A stretch of DNA of 64,000 nucleotides from Helianthus annuus (taxonomy: Eukaryota > Streptophyta > Magnoliopsida > Asterales > Asteraceae): the NCBI RefSeq assembly GCF_002127325.2, contig NC_035447.2:28703249-28767248 (forward strand). The letters are read 5' to 3'. This document shows, one piece after another, positions 34,248-45,948 of this stretch. Below the pieces are notes generated by a model. The model saw nothing but the letters and a program-made list of their open reading frames with translations. It was not told the origin of the DNA and ran no database searches. Positions within the stretch are counted from its first letter, which is position 1; each line of letters opens with the position of its first letter. The translations under genes were made by a program, and so were the position numbers.

Positions 34248-36029
34248 TCAAACAGTCTCATCCAAATCATTTAAGTTGAAAAGAAGCGGAAACTCATCAT
34301 AATGTTGTGAGACACCTGGTTCTTTTGCCATGCCAGTCAGTGCTTCAGAAACCCGATACATTGACCATCTTGACCGCGGTTGAGCGGCCACACAATTACC
34401 TGCAATTCGAAGAACTTGAATAATTTCGTCATCATGACCCGTACCATACAGATTCCTATCGATGGCATCTTCAATTCTTCCCGAGCTGGAGAGTTGGTTT
34501 ACCCAATCTACTAAATTACCCTTATACCCTTCTCCAGCAGCAGTTGGTTTAAGGGGATTCTCCCCAGTTGCTAATTCCATGAGCACTACACCAAAACCAT
34601 ATGTATCACCTTTTGCAGAACACTCACCCAAATCGCCTTTAGCAAAACTAATCTCATTTGGTTGATCAGAAGAGGAAGTCAAAAGTCTAGCCAATCCAAA
34701 GTCAACAATCCTTGCATTGTAATCCTCGTCTAGAAATATAGCATCAGAACTAACATCTTGAAGTAATATCGCAGGGCGACAACCATGGTGAAGCCAAGCA
34801 AGCCCTCGAGCTGCACTCAGCGCAATCCTGAGCCTAGTGGGCCAATCTAACAACTTCCCATTTTTATGCAAAACCGACGATAAAGTCCCATTAGACATGT
34901 ACTTATAAACCAACAGTTTTTCCTCTTCCGCTATGCAATAACCCAACAAAGGAGTTAAATTAGGATGTCTAAGCTGACCTAACTGGTTCATCTCCACCCG
35001 AAACTGTCGTTCATGAATCTTACAACTGTTAAGTCGCTTAATCGCAAGCGTAGAGCCATCAGACAAATCAGCTCTATAAGTTGTTCCTGTTTTCGTCGAC
35101 ACTATAACATTCGCTCTACTAAAATTATTCGTCGCAATCATCAAATCCACAAGCTTTACCTTAACCAACGGTTTCTGAAACAACGAAACTTGAACAAGCT
35201 TATACGGTCTCAACTTATCCGCCCAACTACTACTATCATCATCTCTATCAACACCATTTCTTTTCATCCTATTTGCCCTAACACACCACCACCACAACCC
35301 GAACCCTAACAACAATGATCCCACAGCCCCAAACACACCAGCAGCAACAATAACTATCAAACTCTTGTTACTCAAACCACCACACTTCCCAACCGGCTTC
35401 CCGCAAAGTCCACTATTTCCATCGAAGCTCGATGAATCAAAATGCGACAAACTCGAAGGAATCGAACCGGATAGATCATTATCCGCAACCGAAAACTTAT
35501 TCAACCTACCTAACTTAGAGAACTGTTCCGGAATCCTACCGGACAACTTATTTCCCGAAAGAACTATCGAATTCAAAAAAGAACAATTACCTAGGGTTTC
35601 CGGAATCTCCCCAGTGAATTCATTATTCGATAGATCTAGGTTAACTAAATACGGCAACCAGCTACAAATTTCACGAGGAATCGAACCGGTGAGATTATTA
35701 CCTGACAGATCTAGGTTCTGTAAGCTCGCACAGAACTGTAACTCCGACGAAATCGTTCCGGCGAGTCCGAAATCACGAAGTGTGAGCGAAATTAAGCGGT
35801 TTTCCTGATCGTTCCAGCAGGATGCTCCGGTGAAGCTGCAGATGGATCCTCGAGTGTTGTTCGAGAAGTTCCAGTTCGATAACTCCGATCGTGAATCACT
35901 GATCGATCGATAAACACCTCGTAAACACTGAATATCGTCCTCCGCGGCGGTTAACGGTGGATCGGTGGTTAATAACAGCAGAATCGTGATGAATAAGACG
36001 GTGAGATGAGTGAATTTGATCGGATTCAT
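34248..36029 (-). CDS. BIR2: BIR2-like LRR receptor pseudokinase lacking the APE segment
   Basis: The product has 593 residues in a single exon. It has a signal peptide (about 1-29), an N-terminal Cys-paired cap, about five leucine-rich repeats (75-200) and one membrane span (224-249). The kinase-like domain runs from about 300 to 570 and ends HYDEFPLLFN. AIKRL (Lys331) and DFG (443-445) are present. The catalytic HRD is LQD (423-425) and the glycine-rich loop is degenerate (STKTGTTY). After GDLGEC (465-470) the chain goes straight to SAKGDTYGFG, so about 13 residues with the APE motif are missing relative to the family as I know it. BIR2 proteins bind the co-receptor BAK1 at the plasma membrane and restrain immune receptor complexes without kinase activity. 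An AT-rich TTAAATAAAT about 115 bp upstream could serve as TATA box. Confidence 0.92.
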   Translation of the reverse strand: MNPIKFTHLTVLFITILLLLTTDPPLTAAEDDIQCLRGVYRSISDSRSELSNWNFSNNTRGSICSFTGASCWNDQENRLISLTLRDFGLAGTISSELQFCASLQNLDLSGNNLTGSIPREICSWLPYLVNLDLSNNEFTGEIPETLGNCSFLNSIVLSGNKLSGRIPEQFSKLGRLNKFSVADNDLSGSIPSSLSHFDSSSFDGNSGLCGKPVGKCGGLSNKSLIVIVAAGVFGAVGSLLLGFGLWWWCVRANRMKRNGVDRDDDSSSWADKLRPYKLVQVSLFQKPLVKVKLVDLMIATNNFSRANVIVSTKTGTTYRADLSDGSTLAIKRLNSCKIHERQFRVEMNQLGQLRHPNLTPLLGYCIAEEEKLLVYKYMSNGTLSSVLHKNGKLLDWPTRLRIALSAARGLAWLHHGCRPAILLQDVSSDAIFLDEDYNARIVDFGLARLLTSSSDQPNEISFAKGDLGECSAKGDTYGFGVVLMELATGENPLKPTAAGEGYKGNLVDWVNQLSSSGRIEDAIDRNLYGTGHDDEIIQVLRIAGNCVAAQPRSRWSMYRVSEALTGMAKEPGVSQHYDEFPLLFNLNDLDETV

Positions 36030-36574
36030 GGAGTTATGGAGGTATGGAGCTAGGGTTTTGATCGGAATTTGGGGGTTTTTCCGATGGTTGACTTTTTTTG
36101 GGTGTGATTTTGACTTTATGGTGGTTCGATTGGCGGGTTTTAATTTATTTAAGCAGGAATTAGGGAGTAATTAAGAGTTTAAATTCCACGCGCTATGAAT
36201 GTGGGTCCATGGAATGATTAAGCCACTTGTAGTGTAGTTTGCAATTGTAAGTTGTAACCTATTATTATTGCTTTTGATGATTATATACTTCTTAAACGTG
36301 TGATTAATAAATATTTTGGGTTGGTTAGTAATGATTTATGATTAATAAATTGGGTAGTCAGCTTCTTTTTGGAACATGAAGGAGCCTTTGTGTTCTCAAT
36401 AAGAGCCATTCCAATAATCCCATGACCCTTTAGTGTCTAATACCGTGTTTAGATAGCGATTTATTTTAATACAACTTAATTTAGTAATTCATGCTTTTTT
36501 TTTCTTGTTGAATATGGTCCAATCCTTTGATTAAAGTATTTGTCACTTTCTTATCATGATGTTTCTTTCATTCT

Positions 36575-36576
<2 letters not shown>
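36030..36576. other. 5' flank of BIR2-like gene, no further gene seen
   Basis: It holds the presumed promoter and 5' UTR on the minus strand, then AT-rich DNA up to the poly-T of the LINE. Confidence 0.45.
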
Positions 36577-36607
<31 letters not shown>

Positions 36608-37690
36608 AAAAGTAACTTTCATTAAACACAAACGCTAACCCAAGATAGGCCAGTTACAAAATACCAAACAATTACATATTTACAAAAGAAACCCAATCTT
36701 TCCAAACTACCCCTTTATGCTTCGATCTACAAGAGTACCATAAGAAACTTAACGCTTTAATTTCACTAATTATACTATCAATTCTAACAAAAGCATTAGA
36801 AAATTTAACACTGTTTCTTGCGTGCCAAATACTCCACATACCAATCAAAATTATTCCTTGTACCGCTTCTTTCTTCTTCTCCGAACCGTTGATGTCCTTG
36901 TACAGTGTGAGAAGGTCCTTGATTGAAAAAGCAAATATATTAGAGATTTTACACCAAGAGTTTATACCGTTCCAAACGTTCGCTGCAACGAAGCATGCGT
37001 TAAAAACATGATCCGAAGTCTCCTCCTCCGAGTTGCATAAAGGACAAATAGGATCACCGATGTTGATGTTTCTTTTTCTTAGCGCTTCCACTGTCGGTAT
37101 TTTATCCATTTCCGACCTCCAAGCGTGAATGTTTACTTTGGCGGGGACCCGCTTGCACCAATCCAAAACAAAGGAGTTGTCAGTATTTGCTTCGACTTTC
37201 AGCAAACTTTTGACTGAATTAACCGAGAAAATGACTTCCCGATCTGCTCCCCACTTCCAGCAATCCATATCAGCCAAGATCTGAACCGAACTCAACGCAT
37301 CAGACAAAAGATTGAGGTTTGCCAGTGATTCAGCATCGGAAATATCCGATCTCCAATGCCAATTCAGCCGTGTTTCGAATCCTTCCTGCTGAAGTCTATC
37401 CGCCACCAAACACTTCTTGTTAGCTTCAAAACTGAAGAGGTCCGAGAACTTAGATTTCAGCGGCTCATTGAAGAGCCAAGAGTCGAGCCAGAAAGCAATT
37501 TTTCCCCGTTTCCCATTGAACCCATCAAGTAATTCCTTAGTGGCTTACCTTCAACCTTAGTAAAAACAAAATTTTTTGCAATATTAACCCAAACCCCATT
37601 AAAAGCTTTTTTGAAAGGAATACATTCCAATCCTGTCCGGCTAGTATGAATAGCGTCAATTACTTTTCTCCAAAGGCAATGGCCTTTTCA
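36577..37690 (-). pseudogene. L1-type LINE, 5'-truncated 3' end with poly(A) tail
   Basis: The minus-strand frame at 36672-37409 encodes the reverse-transcriptase-associated zinc-binding domain (WCKRVPAKVNIHAWRSEMD, CPLCNSEEETSDHVFNAC) and a C-terminal WSIWHARNSVKFSN block. Upstream, up to about 37690, the preceding LINE segment is readable in another frame (LWRKVIDAIH, GVWVNIAKN, FWLDSWLFN), so the frame is broken. The 3' end is followed by about 30 A on the minus strand (T at 36577-36606), as expected for target-primed insertion. No TSD was fixed. Confidence 0.85.
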
Positions 37691-37800
37691 GTTAATTCTT
37701 TTTCCTTAAACACAGTGCAACAACTATATGTAGAAGGGACTAGGGTGTCACCACCACTAAGTTTCTCTCACTACACCTTTATAACCAATGCAACAACTAT

Positions 37801-38367
37801 CAAAGGTATGTAATAACCGAATCGTTAACCGAAACCGAACAAAAAATCGATAAAATTGAACCGAAATTAACCGAAACCGAATTAACCGAAAGTCGGTTAA
37901 CGGATATTGTTTTACCATCGGTTAACCAAAATTAACCGAACCGAACCAAATCATTTTTTTTTGTATATTTCTAGCTTTTATACCTCTATTTCATGTATTT
38001 TATGTAATAATACCTCTATTTCATTTATTTATGCCTTCATTTCATTTGTTTATACCTTCATTTCATTTAATTATACCTCCTTTTTATGTATTTAAATATC
38101 TATTTATGCATTTATACCTCCATTTCATTTATTTATACATCCATTTTATGTATTTATACATCTATTTCATGTATTTATACCTCCATTACTTGTAATTCTA
38201 AGCAAAAAAATTAGACCTTGTTTGAATTGGTTATTAACCAAAAATTAACAGAACCGAACCGAAAACCGACAAATGAACCAAATTAACCGAATCAATTAAC
38301 CGATGACTTCGGTTACGGTTATGGATAATGCTAATAACCGAACCAAACTGAACCGTGCACGCCCCTA
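37801..38367. mobile_element. hAT-like MITE, AACCG-rich, 8-bp TSD ACAACTAT
   Basis: ACAACTAT flanks it at 37793-37800 and 38368-38375. The right terminus, inverted, reads TAGGGGCGTGCACGG; the left CAAAGGTATG is a diverged counterpart. Both arms are full of AACCGAA and GGTTAACCG. The centre (about 37960-38190) is a degenerate tandem repeat of about 22 bp with core ATACCTCYATTTCATTTATTT. No coding capacity. Confidence 0.75.
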
Positions 38368-38454
38368 ACAACTATTGACAAGATCAAGTGTTCAACCAAC
38401 TTATCCGTTTACTGACTGCCAAACTTCAATATTGTAATAAAAGGAAAAATTACA

Positions 38455-38640
38455 CGTTTTGTCCTTTATCTTGATACTCATTTTCAGGTGATATCCTTTT
38501 CAACGAATTTTGATAGGTTTTGCCCTTTATAGGGAATTTTGTTGCACATTTTGTCCTTTGACCCTAACCAAGTTAGGTTTTTTTGTTAAGTCTGGTTACC
38601 CAAGGGTATTTTAGTCTTTTTACCCTTTTATTTAATATTA
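38455..38640 (+). mobile_element. Single arm of the foldback family seen at 10828-11269
   Basis: TTTTGTCCTTTATCTTGATACTC, the repeated TTTTGTCCTTT phrases, CCTAACCAAGTTAGG and GGGTATTTTAGTC follow the same order as in the left arm at 10845-11030. The inverted arm is absent. Confidence 0.6.
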
Positions 38641-39282
38641 TATAAAAAATAAAACAAAACATTTATAAAAATAAAACCACCATCTTTCTCTCTACCACAC
38701 ACTCTCTCTCTCACACACACAACCAACTTAGACCCACAACCTCCCACCACCACCATCAACCCACCACAAATCAGCCAACGCCTCCACCAAAACACATCAT
38801 TTACTTATTCATTCATATATTGAGAAAAAGTAAACTCTACAAAGATCCAACTGACACCACCACTATTAACCAATCGCCACCGTTCACCACCGTCCCCCAC
38901 CGTCACCATGGATCCCACCACCACCATCACCACCCCCTCCACAACCTCCCCAATATCCACTCATGCCTCTCCACCATCCACCACATCCTCTCCACTTCCC
39001 TCACCACCAACACCATCATCTCCACCTTGGTTTTAATAGCGTGATGCGCTCTGATGCGTTTTCATCCAAAAATCTGATGCACGATGCGTGATGCGCACGC
39101 ATCACGTATACAAGTTGTTTCTTGTTATAAAAATACTAAAAAATATGTTCACATATAAAATCATACTTAGTCTTAAACAACACACTTAAAAACATACTCA
39201 GTCTTAAACAACACACTTATAAAACATACTTAGTCTTAAACATAACAACATACTTAAAAGCTAAACATACTCATACATACTA
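38641..39282. other. Low-complexity CT/CAC-rich and AT-rich interval
   Basis: At 38690-39020 it is CACACA, CTCTCT and CCACCACCA rich. At 39045-39110 there are clustered GATGCGT and CGCATCACG phrases. At 39160-39260 TACTTAGTCTTAAACAACACA is repeated three times. No gene. Confidence 0.4.
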
Positions 39283-40200
39283 CTAGTCTCTAATTATATT
39301 TATCATATCATCATCACAATGCCTAGGTTCATCTCGTTCACCATCATACTCTCCAATATCTTCCTCAATATCTTCCTCAATTTCATCTTCATCATACAAA
39401 GCACGTCGTTTTCCTTTGTCCCTTGATAGCCCGAACCAATCATCCCTTGCTCTAACATTTGATGCTCGAGTATTACGAATGGGCTCATTTGCTCCCGTAG
39501 TTCTACGTATTTTGCTCCATCTCAAATCTTCACCTTCAAAAACTAGATCATCTTCATAATTAGCATCTTGAGTATCATCTTCCATTTTCCCTATCAACCA
39601 CTCGTTGCAATCATCAATGTCTCCAATTCGATAGGATCGGAGGTTCCTTCACTTCTATGTCGACGTTCCAAAGCACGCTTGAATTTCACATACACCTAGA
39701 GGTGTACAAAAAACCGGTTTTAGAACCGAAACCGGAAAAAAAACCGAAATCGGTTTTTTTTAACCGGTTTTTTATAACCTGTCCGGTTTTATAACCGAAC
39801 CGCCGGTTGGTGACCGGTTACTATTATTGATCCCGAAAACCGGTTAACAACCGAAACCGGTTTTACGAAAACCGGTTAAAACCGGTAAAAACCGTTTTTT
39901 TTTTAAAAGCGGTTAAAAACCAGTCCCAACCAGTTACACCGGTTACTGTTTTGGACTTGAAAAACCGGTTAGTAACCGAAACCGGTTATTAAAAAAACTG
40001 GTTTTTGTTTTGAACGAAAAAAACCGGTCCGGTTAATAACCGTAACCGGTTAAAAAAAACGATTTGTACACCTCTACATACACCATGTTATTCAATTTTT
40101 CTTGTGCTAATTTATTTCTCTTCTTGGTGTGAAGGTGGTGGAAAACGCCCAAATTAGAAGCCGAGTATCCAAATAGTGTCCACCACTCCGCTAACTTAGA
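39283..40200 (-). pseudogene. hAT transposase C-terminal relic
   Basis: On the minus strand, from about 40196, AEWWTLFGYSASNL and HTKKRNKLAQEKLNNMVYVK match the C-terminal dimerisation region of hAT transposases as I know it. After the MITE at 39697-40076 the frame resumes (FKRALERRHRSEG). It suffers a one-base shift before GDIDDCNEWLIGKMEDDTQD and runs through an acidic tail to the stop at 39283. The catalytic core and N-terminal zinc finger are absent, so this is a dead 3' end. Confidence 0.72.
39697..40076. mobile_element. hAT-type MITE, 380 bp, AACCGGTT-rich, 8-bp TSD
   Basis: The TIRs TAGAGGTGTAC and GTACACCTCTA are perfect. CATACACC flanks both sides (39689-39696, 40077-40084); an 8-bp TSD is diagnostic of the hAT superfamily. 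The interior is built from AACCGGTT and AACCGAAACCGG phrases. It is inserted in the hAT transposase relic. Confidence 0.93.
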
Positions 40201-40269
40201 CTAAGGGTAATACTCTTGAAATGCTCTTCCACACGTCACTCACATGCCAAAGACCGTGCACATGCAAGT

Positions 40270-43200
40270 CACATTCATATTCCACCATATACACTGATCA
40301 TAAGAGCTTAAGATATGTTTTCGGGCAAAAAGAGTTAAATATGAGACAAAGACGCTGGATGGAAATGCTTAGTGATTATGATTGTGATATTCAGTATCAT
40401 GCAGGAAAAGCAAATGTACTGGCAGATGCTTTAAGTCGAAAGTATCATGAAAAGCCAAAAAGGGTATGTTCTCTTAAATTAAATCTACAAGTAGATTTAA
40501 ACGATCAGATTAGAAAAACACAAGAGTCAGTAATCAAGGACGATACTGAAAAATTAAAAGGTATGATTAAAGAATTAAAACAAGGAACAGATGGAATTTG
40601 GAGATTTCATGAAAAAAGAATGTGGATACATAACTTAGGAAACCTACGTCACCGTATATTAGAAGAAGCTCATAAGTCTAAATACACGATACATCCAGGA
40701 AGTGATAAAATGTTTCAGGATTTAAGGAAAAATTTCTGGTGGATAGGAATGAAAAAGGACATAGCAGTCTACGTTTCTAAATGTTTAACTTGTTCACAAG
40801 TAAAAGCTGAACACCAGAAACCCTCAGGTTTGTTACAGCAATTAGAAATGCCAGTTTGGAAATGGGAATTAGTAACAATGGATTTTGTTACCAAATTACC
40901 CAAAACAAGAAAAGGTAATGATACAATCTGGGTGATTGTAGATAGGCTAACCAAGTCAGGTCATTTCTTACCGATGAAGGAAACTTTTAGCATGGAACAA
41001 TTAGCCAAATTATATGTAAATGAAATTGTTTCATTACATGGAATACCTTTATCAATTGTTTCTGATAGGGATAGTCGTTTTACCTCTCATTTTTGGTCAA
41101 GTTTCCAAAAATCAATGGGAACCAAGTTGAATCTAAGCACAGCTTACTATCCTCAAACGGACGGGCAAAGTGAAAGGACAATTCAGACCATGGAAGACAT
41201 GCTTAGAGCTTGTGTAATTAATTTCGGAGGTAATTGGGACGATCATTTACCCTTAATAGAATTTTCTTATAATAACAGTTATCACACAAGTATTAATGTT
41301 GCACCATTCGAAGCACTTTATGGACGAAAGTCCAGAACCCTAGTCTGTTGGGCAGAACTCGGGGAAAAGCAACTATCTGGACCTGAGATAGTGCAGGAAA
41401 CAACCGATAAGATCATTCAAGTCAAGGAACGACTGAAATGTCACACCCCGAAAAATCAGAGCTGGCGTGACCGGACTGGTAACTTCATTGCACAGCGGAA
41501 GCAAATAAGCTAAGACTTCTAAATAGTGAACGCCCGCTAAGTACTCAAATCACCATGGGTTCTCCTATTCCAACCGTTCCATATTTTTGAAAATGCAACC
41601 TGAGAAAGAACATGCGAAAAATCAACATAAAGTTGAGCGAGTTCATAGTTTGTTTTGAAAAGATTTAAAATAAATCTTTTTGATAACCGGTTTAAAAGTT
41701 GGGGAGAAAATTTAGTAAAAATCATTTTCTCGGCATGATATATGAAAAATGTGAGTCTAGCCCACGAAAATCTTTGTGCATTATACGAGAGAGAATGGGC
41801 CAAGCCCAAAAGAGTATTTGTAAGCAGGACCAACATGTCCTCTTACTTGTACATAAGTTGAAAACATTATCAAAGTTTGTAAATACATGTATTATGAGTT
41901 TGCGTCAAATGAATATTAAAAACATTTGAAAGTTATAGTGTTGTAAGTTGGTATGTAAGCGTCTATGAACATGTTGATCATTAATGTTTCGCGAGGACAT
42001 TAATATATGTGACGACATAGGAGGTACTCAACCCGCGTAGGCAATTTAAGTGTCGAACTCTCGACGCTGGACACAACAGCACTCTAAGTGGTCACCCATG
42101 GACCGTGAGTGGGGCTCGCCCATACCCATTAGATCTAACCTTTGTTCCTTGGTCCTCAAAAGGATTAATGGCACCTCAGTTACAGCCTATGCTCACATGA
42201 TCTAAGAGTTCATTCCATAACTTAATCATACCTAAGTTTGACATGTATTTCCCCTTGAAAGTTGTTAACCGAAACGTTGAAAGAAAAGGGGGACATGGTC
42301 TCACTGAGTTGTCTCGTTTTTCGTACGCAGGCCAACCCAGTCCCGTTGTTGTAACTAGGACATTCTCGTCACTGGTCATGAAAATCATGCATGTTTTGTA
42401 AAACCGGTATGTTTAGTATAATCGTTCGTAAACCATTCAAGTTCGTTGAAAATCATTTGCAACATGGTTTATAAATATGTGTTTTCATTCATCGAAATAG
42501 TGTTTTCTTTTGCAAAAACTTGCATGTCTTTCCACCCCCGAAAACATTTATAAAAATGTAAAACAGTAAAAAGTGGGGGTTATGAACTCACCTTGATATT
42601 CCCGTGCAAAGCTATCGTAGCGTGATTCCGTAGTGTCGTTCCAAAAACGTGCATTAGCTAGCGTGCAACTATGGTATTCCTAACAGGGAATAACTTATCA
42701 GTTTCTAAAATAGCGTAGTTAAACTACGTGTCCGAGCTCTACCGAGTCGTTAACAAAACGACTCTACGAGGGAAGGTGTGAATATTTCTGTTTTGAAATA
42801 ACCAAACTATTGTTAGTTGATCCCGTTCATAATCGGGATGACGCTAAGTCTCAGAAACGACTTAGTTTCCGAGTGATTTAGGATATATATATTTATATAT
42901 TTAAATATAAATATACTAAGTCGTGTTAGTTGTCATGAATAGAAAGGCGTATTAGAAATAGTAAGACAACTCTTCGTAGTTTTTATAAACTAGTAGCTCG
43001 TGTTTTGTCGAGATGTTATGCATCCATTTCGTAAGTCGTAAAACGTCGCCAAAAGTATAGATATACTTTATATTTATTTCGCGAAAATACTTTCATAGGT
43101 GTCGCTTATACAATATAAATATGTTTGGTATTTCGGATTTTTACGGAAAATCGGGCAGAGGTTCCTCTGTTTTTGGACGATCCCGACAACTAAAGTGTCG

Positions 43201-45475
43201 ATTTACTTTCCAAATTCAATCAATAATTCAATGCAATGTACTCAATCATATATAGTTTTCGTCAAGGTAACCAAACATGAACTAATATATATAATTTTCG
43301 TCGAAAGTGTCGAAAGCAAACTAACTTATAAGCGTTTTAATCGGTCGAGCTCGATTCGCGTAGTCTAATGATAAAAAAAAACTATATCAATCTAAAACTA
43401 ATTTTCGCGTCATTAACTTTACCGGATCGTGCGTTGACTGGTTTTGACCATCTTTGACCGAACCGTTGACCAGTTGACCCGAACCTCGGACCTGTCGAAT
43501 CGAGGTGAAACCTGAACCGAACTGAACCAAGTCAAGTCGTGTTGAACCATAACTGAATCAAATCCGAACCTGCTGAACCGAGATACCTGTTTGACCGCGA
43601 CCCAAACCAAAACTCGAAACTGACACGTGAATCTGACTTGAACCGTTGTCTGCGACCGGTTTGAACCGAACAACTCGGAACTGAAATGTAACGTGACCCA
43701 GGCTGACCCAAGCGCCCGAACCCAAGCCAGATTTGCACCACCGTCGCCGCCATACGGTGGTGTCTCCGATGTCGTCCGTCGTCATCGTCAAAATCAACAC
43801 ATCAAAATAAAAAAATAAAAAAAACACCTCCTGTTGGTTACAACTGAACCTAAAAAAATAAAAAAACTTCAAAAGAACGAGAGAGGTGGGAAAGGTTACC
43901 GGATCTTGTCGGACTGAGACACAGACCGCCGTCGGCGGCTGTGCTCCGCCGTCGGCCACCACTACCAAGATCGTCGCCATCTTCAACCGCTCGTCGCCGT
44001 CATATACCCGCCGCTCAGATCTGTACCAGAGGGGGGTCGACATCTCAATAATTATCATCATCTCCTTTGATACCAATACATTATCATCATCATCAAATCA
44101 CATCCTCAACCGTCTCCGCTCACCACCACCGTCGGGTGGTGGTGTTTTTTGACCGATGAAAACGAGTGGGGGTGGGGTATTGTAGAGATGATGGAGTGTG
44201 GATGCGTGCTGTTCACCGGTAAAGAATCCGCCGTCGGCAGCCGCCCGGAGGGCTCCGACGACCGGATTCGGGAGAGAACGAGAGGGAATTGGGCTGTAGT
44301 GAACCAGATAGTATGATTGGTCTAGTAACTCAAGAGTATTATATTCTCATTCTTATACTGTTTTGTGGGCATAGGAGTTATGGTGTTAATTTAATAAGGA
44401 ATGCAAGAGATGGAGTATACAGTTGGTTTCAATGATTAAAAAAACATGTCTTGGATTTCTTTTGCTTGTCCAACGACAACTAAAAATATAAGGAAAAATG
44501 ATGCTATCTTTGACTTATCTTGCATATTTCAAACTTCAAGTATGAGATTTACATTTAAATAAATAATTAACATATGGGAACTTTGGACTAGGAATCGGTT
44601 TGGGAGGGTGATCGTTGGGTGTGGGTTGGGTTTGTACTAGTGTTCACAAATGTTGGTAGCATGATTATGGAAAGATGGTCTTATATGATAAAATAATGCA
44701 AGCATGTTCAGTTGCGTGTGAAAATGGTCCAATTTTCACAAAAGAGAACAGAGGCCATGAAAGTTGGTAAAAGGACAAGGGTTAGGTTGATCTTACACAA
44801 CATTAGATGCAACATATGAAATTTCTATTTTAATAATGCAACGAGAATTAGTTACTAGATGACTAATATTTTTAAAACTTGGAAAGTTTGATAAAAATAA
44901 AGTTCTATCCCTATAGTAACTTGGTTTATAGTAATTTAGGATACATAAAACTATAACTTTACATATCCATATGTCTAGCGCGTATGTATATGTATATATG
45001 AGTGTACGCACTTGAGCTCCGACATCTTTAAAATGTGACGTCACGTATATAAATATTTATCTGACGCATTTTAGAAATATTAAATATCGATCTCTAGCGA
45101 TAGAATCATGGATAGACAAAATGATATTCAAATTTCAGATTCTCTAGTTTTTTATAATCACAAATCATTCGCGTTCGTACCATTTCAACGTTACGTAACG
45201 TGACGATATCTAACATTTACTAAATGCAAACCCATGTAAACGTTGATTAAGTCTAAACACATGAAATTCATTTATTAAACAGTGATTAAGTCGTACGGAT
45301 TAAACAATAATCTCTTTTTTTTGCCGGTTGTCACATGAAAGCGGCACGTGATCGGCAGAAGAGCTACGCTGATAACAGTAGATCTCGAGGACGAGCTCTA
45401 AAACAGGGAGCTTGAATCAGAAATGCAAAAGAAATATCCACACTTGTTCCAGTAGATCTCGAGGACGAGCTCTAA
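40270..45475 (+). pseudogene. Family-A gypsy pol 3' half (RNase H, integrase), split by solo LTR E
   Basis: From about 40280 the frame encodes the end of RNase H ([21 protein letters not shown]). The integrase zinc domain ([29 protein letters not shown]) and catalytic core ([40 protein letters not shown]) follow. It is cut at 41438 by a solo LTR and resumes at 45341 ([11 protein letters not shown]). The pol end is then deleted and partly duplicated: a 33-bp segment occurs at 45376-45408 and 45450-45482, the second after MQKKYPHLF. Protease, RT and gag are missing on the left; the 5' truncation lies near 40270. Confidence 0.88.
41439..45335 (-). mobile_element. Solo LTR, 3897 bp, TSD TGAAA (family E)
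   Basis: TGAAA flanks it at 41434-41438 and 45336-45340, and the integrase reading frame is contiguous once it is removed. The left end TGTCACACCCCG is an LTR 3' terminus read backwards, with GCTTCCGCTG nearby on the minus strand. The right end, TGTGACAACCGG on the minus strand, is the 5' terminus. The TIR is TGTSACAMCC. There is no primer site, polypurine tract or coding region. CG-rich phrases CCGCCGTCGGCGG (43927-43939), CCGCCGTCGG (43946) and CCGCCGTCGGCAG (44229) lie inside. Many short open frames are artefacts of the GC-rich centre. Confidence 0.9.
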
Positions 45476-45655
45476 AACAGGGTCGGGAGGATATAACAAT
45501 CCTCGGTAAAACCAACACCCTCATAATAATTCCGACATCCTAATATATATTAAAATGTCCCAATATGTACTATATTACGTCCCGTATGTGAAAACCGAGC
45601 CCAAAATAGATCCTAACATACAAAATAAATTAAGAACAAGTTTATTCAAGTTGAG

Positions 45656-45919
45656 GCGGGCCGCGTAGGACCTCACCTCAACTTTACGCGGGCGGTATCA
45701 AGGCTCATAGCTGAATTCAGTGAAACTTAAGTTCGGGCGGGCCGCGTAAGACCCTGTTTAAGTGTACGCGGGCCGCGAGAGACCTACAACGCGGCAGAAC
45801 CCGGTGCTGACACGTGTCCCCTGCGTGTTGAACCTAGGTGGTGACCCGGACCAGCTACGGCCTAAAACTCCTACGACGTGGGCCGCGTAAGGCCTTGCCT
45901 TACCTTTACGCGGGCCGCG
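45656..45919. repeat. Five GCGGGCCGCG near-palindromes upstream of LTR TATA box
   Basis: Copies lie at 45656-45665, 45737-45746, 45768-45777, 45878-45887 (one mismatch) and 45910-45919. They are mostly followed by TAAG or AGAG, and the last ends 20 bp before the TATA box. The minus-strand sister LTR has four at the equivalent place (5017-5199). Confidence 0.85.
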
Positions 45920-45938
45920 AGAAAGTCCAGTATCAGCA

Positions 45939-45948
45939 CTATAAATAG
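45939..45948 (+). promoter_or_regulatory. TATA box of family-A LTR (plus copy)
   Basis: CTATAAATAG is followed by a CAATTCAATCTC leader. Position and context match the minus copy. Confidence 0.75.

Noticed and set aside
44067..44076. TTTGATACCA as a decayed primer site that would make LTR E a full element
   Set aside because: No LTR terminus lies next to it and no second LTR copy is found; the TGAAA duplication brackets one continuous LTR.
43419..44152. Several overlapping open frames of 70-170 codons
   Set aside because: They lie in the GC-rich centre of a solo LTR, with no motif and no start or splice support; open on both strands by composition.
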